Assembly (NCBI GenBank): GCA_023439185.1
Contig: JAEXOR010000025.1
Coordinates: forward strand, 5,767-69,766
Length of the DNA stretch: 64,000 nt
From: Bacillota bacterium
Lineage (GTDB): Bacteria; Bacillota; Desulfotomaculia; Desulfotomaculales; Desulfallaceae
Reading direction: 5' to 3'
The first letter of the stretch is position 1. The number at the start of each line of letters is the position of its first letter. Below the pieces are notes generated by a model. The model did not search any database. It saw only the letters and a list, made by a program, of their open reading frames with translations, and had not been told where the DNA came from. Shown in pieces: positions 33,669 to 41,896 of this stretch. A program made the position numbers and the translations under genes.

Positions 33669-34262
33669 TCATTTAAAGATTCTGTCAAGCTCAGCGGATA
33701 ATCCTTGAAAAATATAGGATTGCACGATTTCGGGTTTTCTGTATGTAATATTACTACTGATGTTCTTGTCTGCAAACATATAAACGGTTACTTCCTTGCT
33801 TATCGGGTTAACAATCCAATACTCCCCGACACCGCATGACATGTAGAGGTCAAGCTTTTTGATCAAATCCTTGCTCCGCGTGCCCTCTGATAAAATCTCC
33901 GCCACAAGTGCCGGGACTCCCTCGTAATAGTTGTTTTCATCCAGGTTTTCCTCAAGGTCGCAAATGACCATGATATCAGGCTGGACAATATTAATACTTT
34001 CCGGATTTCTTTTGAGTGTAATATCATAAGGGGCAACCAGGGGAACGCAGTCTTGACCCTGAAACCAGTTGTAAAAAATACCAAAAAGTTCGGTCAAAGC
34101 TACCTGGTGCACGGTTTTAGGTGAGACCAGCAGATATATTTCACCATCAATGTATTCGTATCTTTCCTCGGTATCCTTGGTCAGCTCCAGAAACTCTTCA
34201 TAGGATGCCTTTCTGCCGCCGTAACCGTATACCTCCGCCTTTTCCATCACCATACCGGGCAC
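33669..34262 (-). CDS. Uma2 family (DUF820) PDDEXK-fold endonuclease-like protein
   Basis: The 197 residues match Uma2/DUF820: YEEFLELTKDTEERYEYIDG, VQPDIMVICD, ALVAEILSEGTRSKDLIKK and YWIVNPISKEVTVY. The D...E.K core of the fold is visible around PDIMV and VAEILS. The longest start is GTG 34262; ATG 34247 overlaps the stop of the antitoxin-like gene by one base and is an equally good start. These proteins are very common, of debated function, and often seen in nuclease or toxin-antitoxin-like contexts. The small Phd-like gene before it supports such a pairing. Confidence 0.85.
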   Translation of the reverse strand: MPGMVMEKAEVYGYGGRKASYEEFLELTKDTEERYEYIDGEIYLLVSPKTVHQVALTELFGIFYNWFQGQDCVPLVAPYDITLKRNPESINIVQPDIMVICDLEENLDENNYYEGVPALVAEILSEGTRSKDLIKKLDLYMSCGVGEYWIVNPISKEVTVYMFADKNISSNITYRKPEIVQSYIFQGLSAELDRIFK

Positions 34263-34402
34263 CGAACGGCAATCCGCGCATCTTTAATGGCTGATAGTTT
34301 TGCTATTTCCGTACCGTTTCTCGTGATTATGATGTGCTCCCGCGCTGCAAGGATCAGGTATTTCCCGAAATTGTTCTGCAGTTCCGTTGAGTTGACTTTC
34401 AT
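34247..34402 (-). CDS. Short Phd/YefM-like antitoxin
   Basis: This 51-residue ORF is MKVNSTELQNNFGKYLILAA... then REHIIITRNGTEIAKLSAI, the N-terminal strand-helix-strand pattern of Phd/YefM antitoxins. An AGGTG site precedes the ATG, and the stop overlaps the downstream Uma2 gene, so the two are coupled. It lacks the usual C-terminal toxin-binding tail of about 30 residues. Upstream (34403-34450) is an AT-rich stretch with repeated TAGCTATTATAG-like palindromic words that could be its operator. Confidence 0.65.
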   Translation of the reverse strand: MKVNSTELQNNFGKYLILAAREHIIITRNGTEIAKLSAIKDARIAVRCPVW

Positions 34403-34488
34403 GAATACACCTCGCACAATAGCTATAATAGCTAAATTAGCTATTATGATTATATATCAAGGAAAAAGCTGCATCAAGGTCGCATTGC

Positions 34489-37056
34489 TCAACAGTCCAC
34501 ATCGCCCATGATAATATTAATTGTGCCGTTGCTGCCGTCAACCGTCACTACCTGACCGTCACGCAAAAGCCGGGTGGCGTTACCGGTGGCAACCACCGCC
34601 GGAACCCGGTATTCGCGCGCAATGATTGCCGAGTGCGACAGGAACCCGCCTGAATCCGTCACCAGCGCCCCCACACTGGAAAACAGCACGGACCAGGCCG
34701 GCGAAGTTATCGGGCAAACCAACACATCCCCCGCCTGAACCCGGTGGAACTCGGATTCGTCTATGATTACCCGAACCGGTCCCGTATAGCGGCCCGCCGA
34801 AGCAGCGATCCCTTTCAGTGCCCGGGTTTCCATCTGCCTGGTTCGGCTGGCCGCCGCGGCGAAGACGCGCTCGGAGAACCACATCAACGCCTCGTGAACA
34901 AAACGAGCCTGATCGGGCAGGGCGGCAAAAGAGGTTGCTGCCGGCGGAGGCGTACCGTAACTGGCAGGCCCCGGGTGGGCCGATACCCAGGCTCTTTCCC
35001 CCTTCCGGCGTCTAACCAGTTCGTGCCGGGCAGTGCCTGTTGTCAGGGACGCGCGGGCTTCATCCAGCTCCAGGAAAAAAACGTCCCTCTGCTCAACTAT
35101 TTGTTTCCGTTCAACAAGTCGACAACCGATCTCCAGCACCGCATACCGCAGGAGCGCCAGCGGCATGCCGGTGTCGTAGAACCCGTGCTCCTCACGCATC
35201 GGGTAAGCCCTCCCGGCCCTGGCCAGCACTTGCTCAAAGCGTTCCTCATCCGCCGCGGAACGCCCGGATAAAATCCGGCGGGCTTCGTCCCGCAGACCGG
35301 CACGTTTTTCCGCCAGCAGCTGGGCGTCCGCTTCCGGATTATACCTGCGTTGAATCTGGTTTTTAATCATGGCCAGAATTAACTCCTGCTTTTCCGCAAG
35401 AGTGGGCTCGGCCGCCTCGTAGCCCACTGTCCGGCAGCCAAACTCCCGCCGGTACCCGGCAAACGCCGCGGCAAAACCTGCGTCAACCGCGGCCATCTGC
35501 TCTAATGTATCCCGGTCGATCCGATGCAATAGGTTCTTAAGCCGCTGGTTTTCTCGCACTTGTTTAGTAATCCTTTCCAGAGCGTGGGCTGGGGCGCTGG
35601 ACGTTTCGGAAAGGCCAATCAACAGGTTGAATATTTTCTCCTCGTCCCAGCCCAAAAGATCACGGCAGGTAAAGACAAACTCGGCCAGCGGCAAGCTTAA
35701 CGACTGATTAAGCATCATGTGTATTTGCTGGCAATGCTGTAACAGGAGATTAGCTTCTCCGGCGTACCGGTCCAGGCTGTCATTGGACAGCGCCTCCAAG
35801 TTGATGTCCCGCAGATCCGTGAGCCGTTTCACAAGATCATCCTTCAACTCAGCATGCCACCGTTCGATCCATTGGCCTGCTTTATCGGTACGGACAGCCT
35901 CCGTACAGCTTAAAATACGCTTCCGCAACGACGGCAGCAAACGGATAAACAAGCGCATCAACCATTCGGGCGGCGGCAGGCGATCCTTTCCCCCCGGGGG
36001 AACCGCCCGCAAGTAAACCCAGCCCCCAATTTCACGTTCTTCCACCGTTTCCACTAGCAATCCGAACTCCGCGCACATGCGCCGAAACCCCTGGTTGGCC
36101 GCGGGCAGCAGGATCGAGCGGGTAAAAGGGTAAAGCGGGCGCGGGTAATGTGAATCCCCCCGCGTCCAAAATCCGGACGGGGGTTCAACAGGTACAGGCT
36201 CGGGTTCGGGCTCGGGCGCCTCGACAGCCGGCAGCGCAGTAATCGGCCGGGCCTGCAGCAGATACAACCTGCCGTTGCTTAATGCCCACTCAATATCCTG
36301 CGGGGCGCCGAAATACTGTTCTACCCGGCGGGCCAACTCCGCCACCGCCAGTACCTCCTGCTCGCCAAGGGCGCCTTCGGGTCCGTTCAGACAAACAGCC
36401 CGACCATCACGGACCACCCATTCGTCAGGCGTGGCTTGGCCTGAAACCAGCCGCTCGCCCAAGCCGCGGACAGCGCTGACAGCCGTCTCGCAGTGGTCGC
36501 CGGTGACCGGATTGGCGGTAAAGGCCACCCCGGCTGCGTCGGCCGCGATCAGGGGCTGGATCAGCACCGCCATCCGCTCCGCGGGCAGTTCCCGGGCCAT
36601 CCGGTATGAATTTACATGCGTACTATACAGGGAGGCCCAGCATTTGCGGACAGCGCCGACGGCAGCGTCATAGCCGCGCACGCCCAAGATGGTTTCATAC
36701 TGGCCGGCGAAAGAAGCCCCGGCCAGGTCTTCCACTACCCCGGATGAACGCACGGCCAGGGGGTGATCTCCGAAAGCAGCCAGGGCGTTACGGAGAGCGT
36801 CCTCAACTGGCAGCGGCAGCGGTTTTTTGGCTATTGCTTCATCAGCCTGCTCAAGGTCGGCAATGGCGGCGCCCATGTGGGTTGTAAAGGCAGTGGTGGT
36901 GACGACAATCCCATCGGGCACCGGAAACCCCGCTGCCAGCAAGCGGGACAGGTTGGCGGCTTTGGTTCCGGCCAGGTCGGCAAGTACTGCTTCTAAAGCG
37001 CGCAGGGGAAGAACATACACGCATTCATCCTGTTGAGCGGATTTACGCTCATTCAT
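34489..37056 (-). CDS. PEP-synthase-like dikinase, probably rifampicin phosphotransferase-type
   Basis: The 855 residues have a PPDK N-terminal ATP-grasp domain (about 20-275; GTKAANLSRLLAAGFPVPDG, LAVRSSGVVEDLAGASFAGQ, DIEWAL), a central region (about 300-750) and a C-terminal swivelling phosphohistidine domain (about 770-850; GGFLSHSAIIAREYRVPAVV). The size and order fit rifampin phosphotransferases and related antibiotic- or secondary-metabolite dikinases rather than PEP synthase, which carries an extra TIM-barrel. It follows a TetR gene by 15 bases. The last residues, IIMGDVDC, are the same as the tail of a nuoD remnant at 42.8 kb, so the 3' end seems to be recombinant. Confidence 0.85.
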   Translation of the reverse strand: MNERKSAQQDECVYVLPLRALEAVLADLAGTKAANLSRLLAAGFPVPDGIVVTTTAFTTHMGAAIADLEQADEAIAKKPLPLPVEDALRNALAAFGDHPLAVRSSGVVEDLAGASFAGQYETILGVRGYDAAVGAVRKCWASLYSTHVNSYRMARELPAERMAVLIQPLIAADAAGVAFTANPVTGDHCETAVSAVRGLGERLVSGQATPDEWVVRDGRAVCLNGPEGALGEQEVLAVAELARRVEQYFGAPQDIEWALSNGRLYLLQARPITALPAVEAPEPEPEPVPVEPPSGFWTRGDSHYPRPLYPFTRSILLPAANQGFRRMCAEFGLLVETVEEREIGGWVYLRAVPPGGKDRLPPPEWLMRLFIRLLPSLRKRILSCTEAVRTDKAGQWIERWHAELKDDLVKRLTDLRDINLEALSNDSLDRYAGEANLLLQHCQQIHMMLNQSLSLPLAEFVFTCRDLLGWDEEKIFNLLIGLSETSSAPAHALERITKQVRENQRLKNLLHRIDRDTLEQMAAVDAGFAAAFAGYRREFGCRTVGYEAAEPTLAEKQELILAMIKNQIQRRYNPEADAQLLAEKRAGLRDEARRILSGRSAADEERFEQVLARAGRAYPMREEHGFYDTGMPLALLRYAVLEIGCRLVERKQIVEQRDVFFLELDEARASLTTGTARHELVRRRKGERAWVSAHPGPASYGTPPPAATSFAALPDQARFVHEALMWFSERVFAAAASRTRQMETRALKGIAASAGRYTGPVRVIIDESEFHRVQAGDVLVCPITSPAWSVLFSSVGALVTDSGGFLSHSAIIAREYRVPAVVATGNATRLLRDGQVVTVDGSNGTINIIMGDVDC

Positions 37057-37071
37057 ATTTTGGCCCCCTTT

Positions 37072-37701
37072 TTACCGGTCCTTGCTATCAGCTTCCGCGC
37101 ACTGTTTGAGCTCACGGATTAATACATGCAGGGCCCAGTTAAGCGCGGCCGCGGTATCCGCGGTACTCAGCCCGAACCGCTGGCGCAGGGCCGCCCAGCC
37201 CTGGTTGCTGGCTAAATAGCGGATTACTGCGGCGGCCTGCCTGGCGGTCTCAGGGGGCAAATGGGGGGCACATTCGGACACCAGTCCATCAATGATACTG
37301 TCCCGTCGCCGCCTGCTTCCCGGGTTAATGTTCAGCGCCGCCAAAGTTGTTACAACGGCCTGATTTATTTCGGCGTATTGCTCAAATACCGGTATTGACT
37401 TTTCAATCCAGGCAGGAATTTCATCAATGGTGCGGGGAGCGGGCGGCATCTGGGAGTGGGCCAGCTCGCTCGCCCATTCGTACAACTCTTCCAGCAGCGC
37501 TTCGCGAGTTTTGCAATGGCGGTATACCGACGCATAAGATATGCCGGCGCGGTCGGCGACATCCTGCATGCTGAAGGTATGGATGTGGCCTTCCGCCACA
37601 AGGGAGGCAATAGCCTCCATAATGAGGTTCCGGGTGGTCTCCTTCTGGCGGTCGCGCAGGGGGCTGGAATAAGACCTGGTCCCAGGGTTTTCTTTGGTCA
37701 T
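37072..37701 (-). CDS. TetR-family regulator paired with the PEP-synthase-like gene
   Basis: I take the ATG at 37701; a TTG at 37707 has the better spacing to AAAGGAG. The about 209 residues have a TetR N-terminal helix-turn-helix (TFSMQDVADRAGISYASVYR, HCKTREALLEEL) and a helical ligand-binding domain. It lies 15 bases upstream of the dikinase-like gene, so it probably represses its own operon in response to a drug or lipid. A second TetR/dikinase pair is at 43-44.4 kb. Upstream (37708-37894) lies an AT-rich stretch with palindromic words. Confidence 0.88.
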   Translation of the reverse strand: MTKENPGTRSYSSPLRDRQKETTRNLIMEAIASLVAEGHIHTFSMQDVADRAGISYASVYRHCKTREALLEELYEWASELAHSQMPPAPRTIDEIPAWIEKSIPVFEQYAEINQAVVTTLAALNINPGSRRRRDSIIDGLVSECAPHLPPETARQAAAVIRYLASNQGWAALRQRFGLSTADTAAALNWALHVLIRELKQCAEADSKDR

Positions 37702-37745
37702 AATCAATTGATACTCCTTTTGTATTTATTATATAAATTATATCA

Positions 37746-37774
37746 CTAATTTTATTACATAGTATGGTAATTAG
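37746..37774. promoter_or_regulatory. Palindromic words upstream of the TetR gene, candidate operator
   Basis: Inverted words CTAATT (37746) and AATTAG (37769) are 17 bases apart; an overlapping TTAC...GTAA pair lies at 37755-37770. The region is very AT-rich, so chance palindromes are frequent. The location, about 50 bases upstream of the TetR start, is right for an autorepressor site. Confidence 0.3.
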
Positions 37775-37894
37775 ACGATATTGTCAACCACTAAAATATT
37801 TCATTTCACAATAAAAGGATATTAAGAAAATCACTGACTGAACTGTTTTATGCAGAACAACAGGCCCGCCGGGCCAGGAAGGTGAAAAACCTGA

Positions 37895-37959
37895 CCAAAA
37901 AAGCCATCCCCTTCGGGATGACTTTCACTTTTATTATTCCGTTGGCCATATGCTCTAAG
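37895..37959. repeat. Dispersed repeat A with terminator-like hairpin, copy 2
   Basis: The stem AAAGCCATCCCC/GGGATGACTTT and the tail TATTATTCCGTTGGCCATATG match the copy at 31,651-31,714 base by base in most positions. It overlaps the last bases of the fic gene and may serve as its terminator. Confidence 0.6.
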
Positions 37960-38743
37960 TAAAATCCGCCAGACCTTTGCGTTCCGGCTTCATTCCGCCG
38001 GCGGGCGTCAGAGCCTTTGCCCATGTTTTTTCCGTTTCATACTTGAAAAACTCATACAGGTGGCTTAATTCCTCGGCTTCGTCATACTTTTGCAGGCACC
38101 GGTAATACAACCCCTTATCCTCGTCATAGACAATAAGGGGTGGGTGGTCGTGTGTCATGAGATAGTAATTCATAAGCGTCCTGCCGACACGTCCGTTACC
38201 GTCCGCGAAGGGATGGATATACTCAAATCTCGCGTGTAAATAGGCGGCGGCTTTCAAAACATCCCCACCCTCATACGCGTTTACCTCGGCAATCAGCTCC
38301 GCCAGGTCGTTTTTCACATCTTCCGCGGCGGAACCGACATTGTAGACTCCGGTTACATAATCGTGTTTTTTAAATTCACCCGGCCGCTCCTCATTTTCAA
38401 TATACCTGTGCTCATCATATGTTCCGCCGGTAAGAACCCTGTGCATCTCCTTAACCAACTCTATATCAAGAGGGTCCTTTTTCAGGATTTTTTCTTTTAA
38501 AAATTCATAGCACAGCTTCTGATTTTGCTGTTCAAACAGGGCACGGGGACTTCCTGTATAACCTACCACCCTGCCGTTTTCAAAGATTTCCCTGGTATCG
38601 TGGTATGTAATATCCTCGTTCTCTATCTTTCCGGAATGGAAGGCGAACAGGACACGGAAACTGTCAAGGTATTTATCAAGATCGGCGGCGGACAGTATTT
38701 TATATGACTGCCACAGCACGATAACCCGACTGTATTGTTCCAA
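37955..38743 (-). CDS. Fic family protein (AMP transferase)
   Basis: The Fic core motif is HPFADGNGRVGRTLMNYYL, with the catalytic histidine and the nucleotide-binding GNGR. An N-terminal AFHSGKIENEDITYHD region matches the S/TxxxE(G/N)-type inhibitory helix of Fic proteins. I use the TTG at 38743, because AAAGGAG lies 7 bases upstream; ATGs at 38749 and 38767 are alternatives but sit on or before that site. The product is about 262 residues and transfers AMP to a target protein, usually kept off by its own inhibitory helix. A decayed copy of its 3' end recurs at 41,129-41,176. Confidence 0.88.
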   Translation of the reverse strand: MEQYSRVIVLWQSYKILSAADLDKYLDSFRVLFAFHSGKIENEDITYHDTREIFENGRVVGYTGSPRALFEQQNQKLCYEFLKEKILKKDPLDIELVKEMHRVLTGGTYDEHRYIENEERPGEFKKHDYVTGVYNVGSAAEDVKNDLAELIAEVNAYEGGDVLKAAAYLHARFEYIHPFADGNGRVGRTLMNYYLMTHDHPPLIVYDEDKGLYYRCLQKYDEAEELSHLYEFFKYETEKTWAKALTPAGGMKPERKGLADFT

Positions 38744-38954
38744 ACGCATTCTCCTTTCCATTAACATTATACCATTTTTTTAGTAAATTCAGGCAGAAAA
38801 CCAACAGCGTTGCAACAAAAATGCGTCTCTTTCGGCCAGTAGCCCAATGGCGCATTCTCTCTGTAATGTTCTTATCCGCCAACTTTAAACAGGAATAACC
38901 GGTCTACAAAAAGAATATTCAAAGAAATTCACTTAACTAAAGAGGTGTTTAATA

Positions 38955-39401
38955 ATGGAATACAATGATGTATTGAAACATCTTGCTCCCTGTGGTTTAG
39001 ATTGTGTCAGGTGTGCCGATTACGAACATGGTGAAATAAAACAATTAAGCTTACGGCTTATGCAACTACTTGGTAATTATAAACCGGTAGCAAAAATGAA
39101 AACAGAAGGTAACCCTATTTTTAGCGGTTACTCGCAGTTCGCAGAAATCTTAACTTCTTTTTCAAATAGTTCATGCAGCGGATGCAGAGGTCAAAATGTG
39201 CAGTGCCCGATAACGACCTGTTCCGCTAACACTTGTCATAAAGAGAAAAAGGTTGATTTTTGTTTTCAATGCCCTGTATATCCTTGTGAAAAGCAGTTTT
39301 CCGGTCGCTTAAGAGAACGCTGGAGATATATAAATGACCGTATGAAAGAAATTGGCGTAGTCGAATATTATTATGAGCAGTTAAGCAAACCCAGATATTA
39401 A
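38955..39401 (+). CDS. Cysteine-rich DUF3795-like protein
   Basis: The 148 residues carry several Cys pairs (CGLDCVRC, CSGCRGQNVQCPITTC, CHKEKKVDFCFQCPVYPCEK), typical of the DUF3795 family of probable metal-binding proteins found in many anaerobes. No enzymatic role has been assigned to the family. An AGAGGTG site precedes the ATG. The gene stands alone on the plus strand; the 190 bases upstream to the fic start hold no other feature I can support, and a decayed stretch follows it. Confidence 0.8.
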   Translation: MEYNDVLKHLAPCGLDCVRCADYEHGEIKQLSLRLMQLLGNYKPVAKMKTEGNPIFSGYSQFAEILTSFSNSSCSGCRGQNVQCPITTCSANTCHKEKKVDFCFQCPVYPCEKQFSGRLRERWRYINDRMKEIGVVEYYYEQLSKPRY

Positions 39402-39582
39402 AAAATTGCAGAAGTCATTGTTCTGCAGCTTTGGAAACGGAAGAAGATACGGAACTCATCATTCAGGTTGCCAGAGAAGGACTGTCCAGATCATTTAGCT
39501 TTAGTCCCTTTGGGCTGGCGATTATAAACGGAAAATCTTTGCTTTTCGGATTGATAAAGCGATAGAACTGCGGTTCTCCGGT

Positions 39583-39636
39583 TCTATCCTGATGCAGGTG
39601 AATGTTCAACGGAATTGGATGACGATAAATATTAAA
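39583..39636 (-). pseudogene. Fragment of nuoH (54 bases)
   Basis: This stretch matches 41,844-41,897 inside nuoH at 50 of 54 positions. In the nuoH frame it reads IFIVIQFR followed by a stop where nuoH has Trp, so it is not functional. It directly abuts the end of the gdx gene, and the bases between 39402 and 39582 encode an unrecognised plus-strand frame (ETEEDTELIIQVAREG). It marks a recombination event in this region. Confidence 0.7.
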
Positions 39637-39655
39637 ATGCGCAACAGATATGCTT

Positions 39656-39973
39656 TTAGTAGCCAATGAATTTTAAGCCAACTATTCCAGCTATTATCAA
39701 TATTAAAAATATAATTCGACAGGGACTTATGGGCTCACCCAGAAATATTATTCCCAAGATAGCCACACCAACTGCACCTATTCCTGTCCAAACCGCATAA
39801 GCGGTTCCAATTGGTAAAGTTTTAGCAGCGTATGCTAAAAGATAGAAACTTATTATCATTCCGGAAATGGCTAAAATGGATGGTTTTATCAAAGTAAAGC
39901 CATTGCTTTGTTTTAAGGAAATTGCCCAGATAACCTCAAATAATGCGGCAATGAATAAATATATCCAAGCCAT
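39656..39973 (-). CDS. gdx: Guanidinium exporter Gdx (SugE-type SMR protein)
   Basis: The ATG at 39973 follows AAAGGAG, giving 105 residues with four membrane helices. SMR features are the catalytic glutamate in [43 protein letters not shown], and [13 protein letters not shown]. The [15 protein letters not shown] segment resembles the Gdx (guanidinium-specific) subtype more than EmrE. Upstream in the same transcript is a guanidine-I riboswitch with its own terminator, which independently supports guanidinium export as the function. Expression is therefore expected only when guanidine is present. Confidence 0.93.
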   Translation of the reverse strand: MAWIYLFIAALFEVIWAISLKQSNGFTLIKPSILAISGMIISFYLLAYAAKTLPIGTAYAVWTGIGAVGVAILGIIFLGEPISPCRIIFLILIIAGIVGLKFIGY

Positions 39974-40000
39974 ATTGATACTCCTTTCCATAGAAAAAAA

Positions 40001-40039
40001 TAAAAAACCCCGGGGATATGAATTAAATATCCTCCCGGG
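40001..40039 (-). terminator. Intrinsic terminator of the guanidine-I riboswitch
   Basis: On the minus strand the arms CCCGGGAGGATAT and CATATCCCCGGGG pair around TTAATT and are followed by TTTTTT. The 5' arm includes the last conserved bases of the aptamer, so ligand binding should prevent the hairpin and allow transcription of gdx. Confidence 0.88.
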
Positions 40040-40118
40040 CTTTTGTCCCTCCGTGAACACGATATCCGTGCGTCTTCTCTCGGACCAGACCGATTATTTA
40101 ATCGCGGAACCCTAGAAA
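40030..40118 (-). promoter_or_regulatory. Guanidine-I riboswitch (ykkC class)
   Basis: Read on the minus strand, the segment holds the conserved ykkC blocks in order: CTAGGGTTCCG, then GGTCTGGTCCGAGAG, then ACGGAGGGACAAAAGCCCGG with the closing GGAGGAT. These are the invariant elements of the guanidine-I aptamer. The downstream hairpin and T run make it an ON switch. It lies ahead of gdx. Recognition rests on known consensus blocks; a covariance search was not run. Confidence 0.93.
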
Positions 40119-40328
40119 ACAATTTAATATTTTATTAACGCATAGTCTAAGTCTAATATATCCAATTGTCAATGGAAATTTATTAGGTTAGATAGCGGTA
40201 AGTCACAGTTCAAATAATACAAATATAAACAACAGAATGTTCCATTTTGGGCAATGTTCAAAGGGCATTTTGTTAAAAGTGCGTAAAAATATTTTGAGCT
40301 ATCTTCAACGTCTCATATCCTTCTTGAC

Positions 40329-40355
40329 GTTAGTATATACCATGTATATACTAAC
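40329..40355. promoter_or_regulatory. Perfect palindrome upstream of mazEF, likely MazE operator
   Basis: GTTAGTATATA and TATATACTAAC are perfect 11-base inverted repeats around CCATG, 21 bases before the mazE start. MazE-type antitoxins autoregulate through such palindromes. The AT-rich centre could also be the -10 region. Confidence 0.7.
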
Positions 40356-40376
40356 ATTAAAAGGAGTTGACACAAT

Positions 40377-40643
40377 ATGTATGCAACAATTCAAAAATGG
40401 GGTAACAGCCAGGGCATACGTATCCCCAAGGCTTTGTTGGATGACCTGGGCATCCGTGAAAATGACCGGGTGGAGCTGATACAAACAGACGACGCTATAA
40501 CGATCCGCAAAATGACCGCCGCAAAGCACAGAACTCTGGAAGAGCGACTGACAGCCTTTTACAACAAGCCAATTGAAAAAATTGACCGCATAGAGACCAA
40601 AGAGTTTGACTGGGGCAAGCCTGAGAGGCATGAAGCATGGTAA
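40377..40643 (+). CDS. mazE: MazE-type antitoxin (AbrB-fold)
   Basis: The 88 residues begin with an AbrB/SpoVT swapped-hairpin domain (ATIQKWGNSQGIRIPKALLD, DDLGIRENDRVELIQTDD) and end in a charged toxin-binding tail (KIDRIETKEFDWGKPERHEA). It is preceded by AAAGGAG and a strong palindrome. The stop overlaps the start of mazF, so the two are coupled. The antitoxin binds and blocks MazF and represses the operon. Confidence 0.92.
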   Translation: MYATIQKWGNSQGIRIPKALLDDLGIRENDRVELIQTDDAITIRKMTAAKHRTLEERLTAFYNKPIEKIDRIETKEFDWGKPERHEAW

Positions 40644-40975
40644 CAGTTTTCGAACAGGGCGATATTATTTATTTAGATTTTAACCCTCAGTCGGGACATG
40701 AGCAAAAAGGGCGCCGTCCGGCCTTGGTAGTAAGCAACGATCTGTTTAACCGGGTCAGCAGCCTCACAATGGTCTGTCCTATCACGCACACAGACCGTGA
40801 CCACCCGTTTCATGTGCGACTCGACAACAGCACAAAAACTAACGGCGTTGTAATGTGCGACCAAGCCCGTATGCTGGACTTGGCAAGCCGTAAAGCCATC
40901 TTTAAGGAAAAAGCGCCCCCGGAACTGATTGCGGAAGTCATTGATCTAATCACTGGTTTCATCGAAATGATTTGA
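40637..40975 (+). CDS. mazF: MazF-type endoribonuclease toxin
   Basis: The 112 residues show the PemK/MazF fold: QGDIIYLDFNPQSGHEQKGR, RPALVVSNDLFN, LTMVCPITHTDRDHPFHVRL and VMCDQARMLDLASRK. MazF toxins cut single-stranded RNA at short motifs under stress. The G-E-Q-K-G-R loop and the conserved arginine and serine/threonine positions are present, so the toxin is likely active. It overlaps mazE by 7 bases. The gene appears intact, although its downstream flank is scrambled DNA. Confidence 0.92.
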   Translation: MVTVFEQGDIIYLDFNPQSGHEQKGRRPALVVSNDLFNRVSSLTMVCPITHTDRDHPFHVRLDNSTKTNGVVMCDQARMLDLASRKAIFKEKAPPELIAEVIDLITGFIEMI

Positions 40976-41008
40976 GAACCATCAGGAAGAAAAAGAGGAA
41001 AAAGATGC

Positions 41009-41179
41009 ATGTCAGTATTAAGCTATAAGGAATTCATAGACGGAGTAAGGGCCCGTTTAGGTACTTTTTCCAATGAAGATTTCCAGGATCTTTTAAGCTG
41101 GGCCAGCAAAGAGCATCCCGCCACGCCAAGCCTTTGCGTTCTGGCTTCATACCGCCTGCGAGAGTCAGCGCCTTTTTGA
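41009..41179 (+). CDS. Chimeric short ORF, gene start joined to an antisense fic tail
   Basis: The 56-residue frame begins MSVLSYKEFIDGVRARLGTF and reads like an authentic N-terminus up to LLSWASKEHP. It then runs into 48 bases that match the 3' end of fic in antisense (41,129-41,176). The natural gene has evidently lost its remainder. No family was recognised. It is probably not functional. Confidence 0.35.
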   Translation: MSVLSYKEFIDGVRARLGTFSNEDFQDLLSWASKEHPATPSLCVLASYRLRESAPF

Positions 41180-41317
41180 TAGTAATCAAGAGGCGCATTT
41201 TGTTTAAGATTACCAAATAGAAGTAATACGAATATACAGACATAATAGTTGTCGGGAGTAACTAAAAATTGATATACTTTCTAAGAGTAATTTTAACGAG
41301 TAAGGTTAGATGTTAAA

Positions 41318-41540
<223 letters not shown>

Positions 41541-41551
41541 GTGGACTCACT

Positions 41552-41896
41552 ATGAAAATTAAAATTGATGAAAATATGCCTGTTGATGTGATTAATATCC
41601 TTAAGAATGCGGGACATGATACCTATTCGGTTTATTCAGAAGAGATTGAAGGTTGCTCTGACCGGCAACTAATTACCATATGTAAAAAGGAAAAGCGACT
41701 TTTAATTACACTGGATAACGATTTTTCAAATATTTTTTTCTTACCACCCAATGGCCCGGTAAACGAACATACCGATACCGGTGACAAAAATATTGGCCAG
41801 GGCCAGGGGAAGCAGCACCTTCCAGCTGAAGCCCATGAGCTGATCTATCCTGATGCGGGGGAATGTCCAACGGAATTGGATGACAATAAATATTAA
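41552..41896 (+). pseudogene. DUF5615 PIN-like toxin, truncated at the nuoH junction
   Basis: The first 60 residues are typical DUF5615: MKIKIDENMPVDVINILKNA, GHDTYSVYSEEIEGCSDRQL, RLLITLDNDFSNIF, with the acidic positions of the PIN-like fold. From about 41,735 the frame enters DNA that is antisense to nuoH, so the last 55 residues are not native. The toxin lacks its second half and should be inactive. It is part of a TA pair with the frameshifted DUF433 gene before it. Confidence 0.75.

Noticed and set aside
39463..39666. 67-codon minus-strand ORF after gdx
   Set aside because: It runs through the nuoH fragment in a non-native frame and has no ribosome-binding site; its composition is that of out-of-frame DNA.
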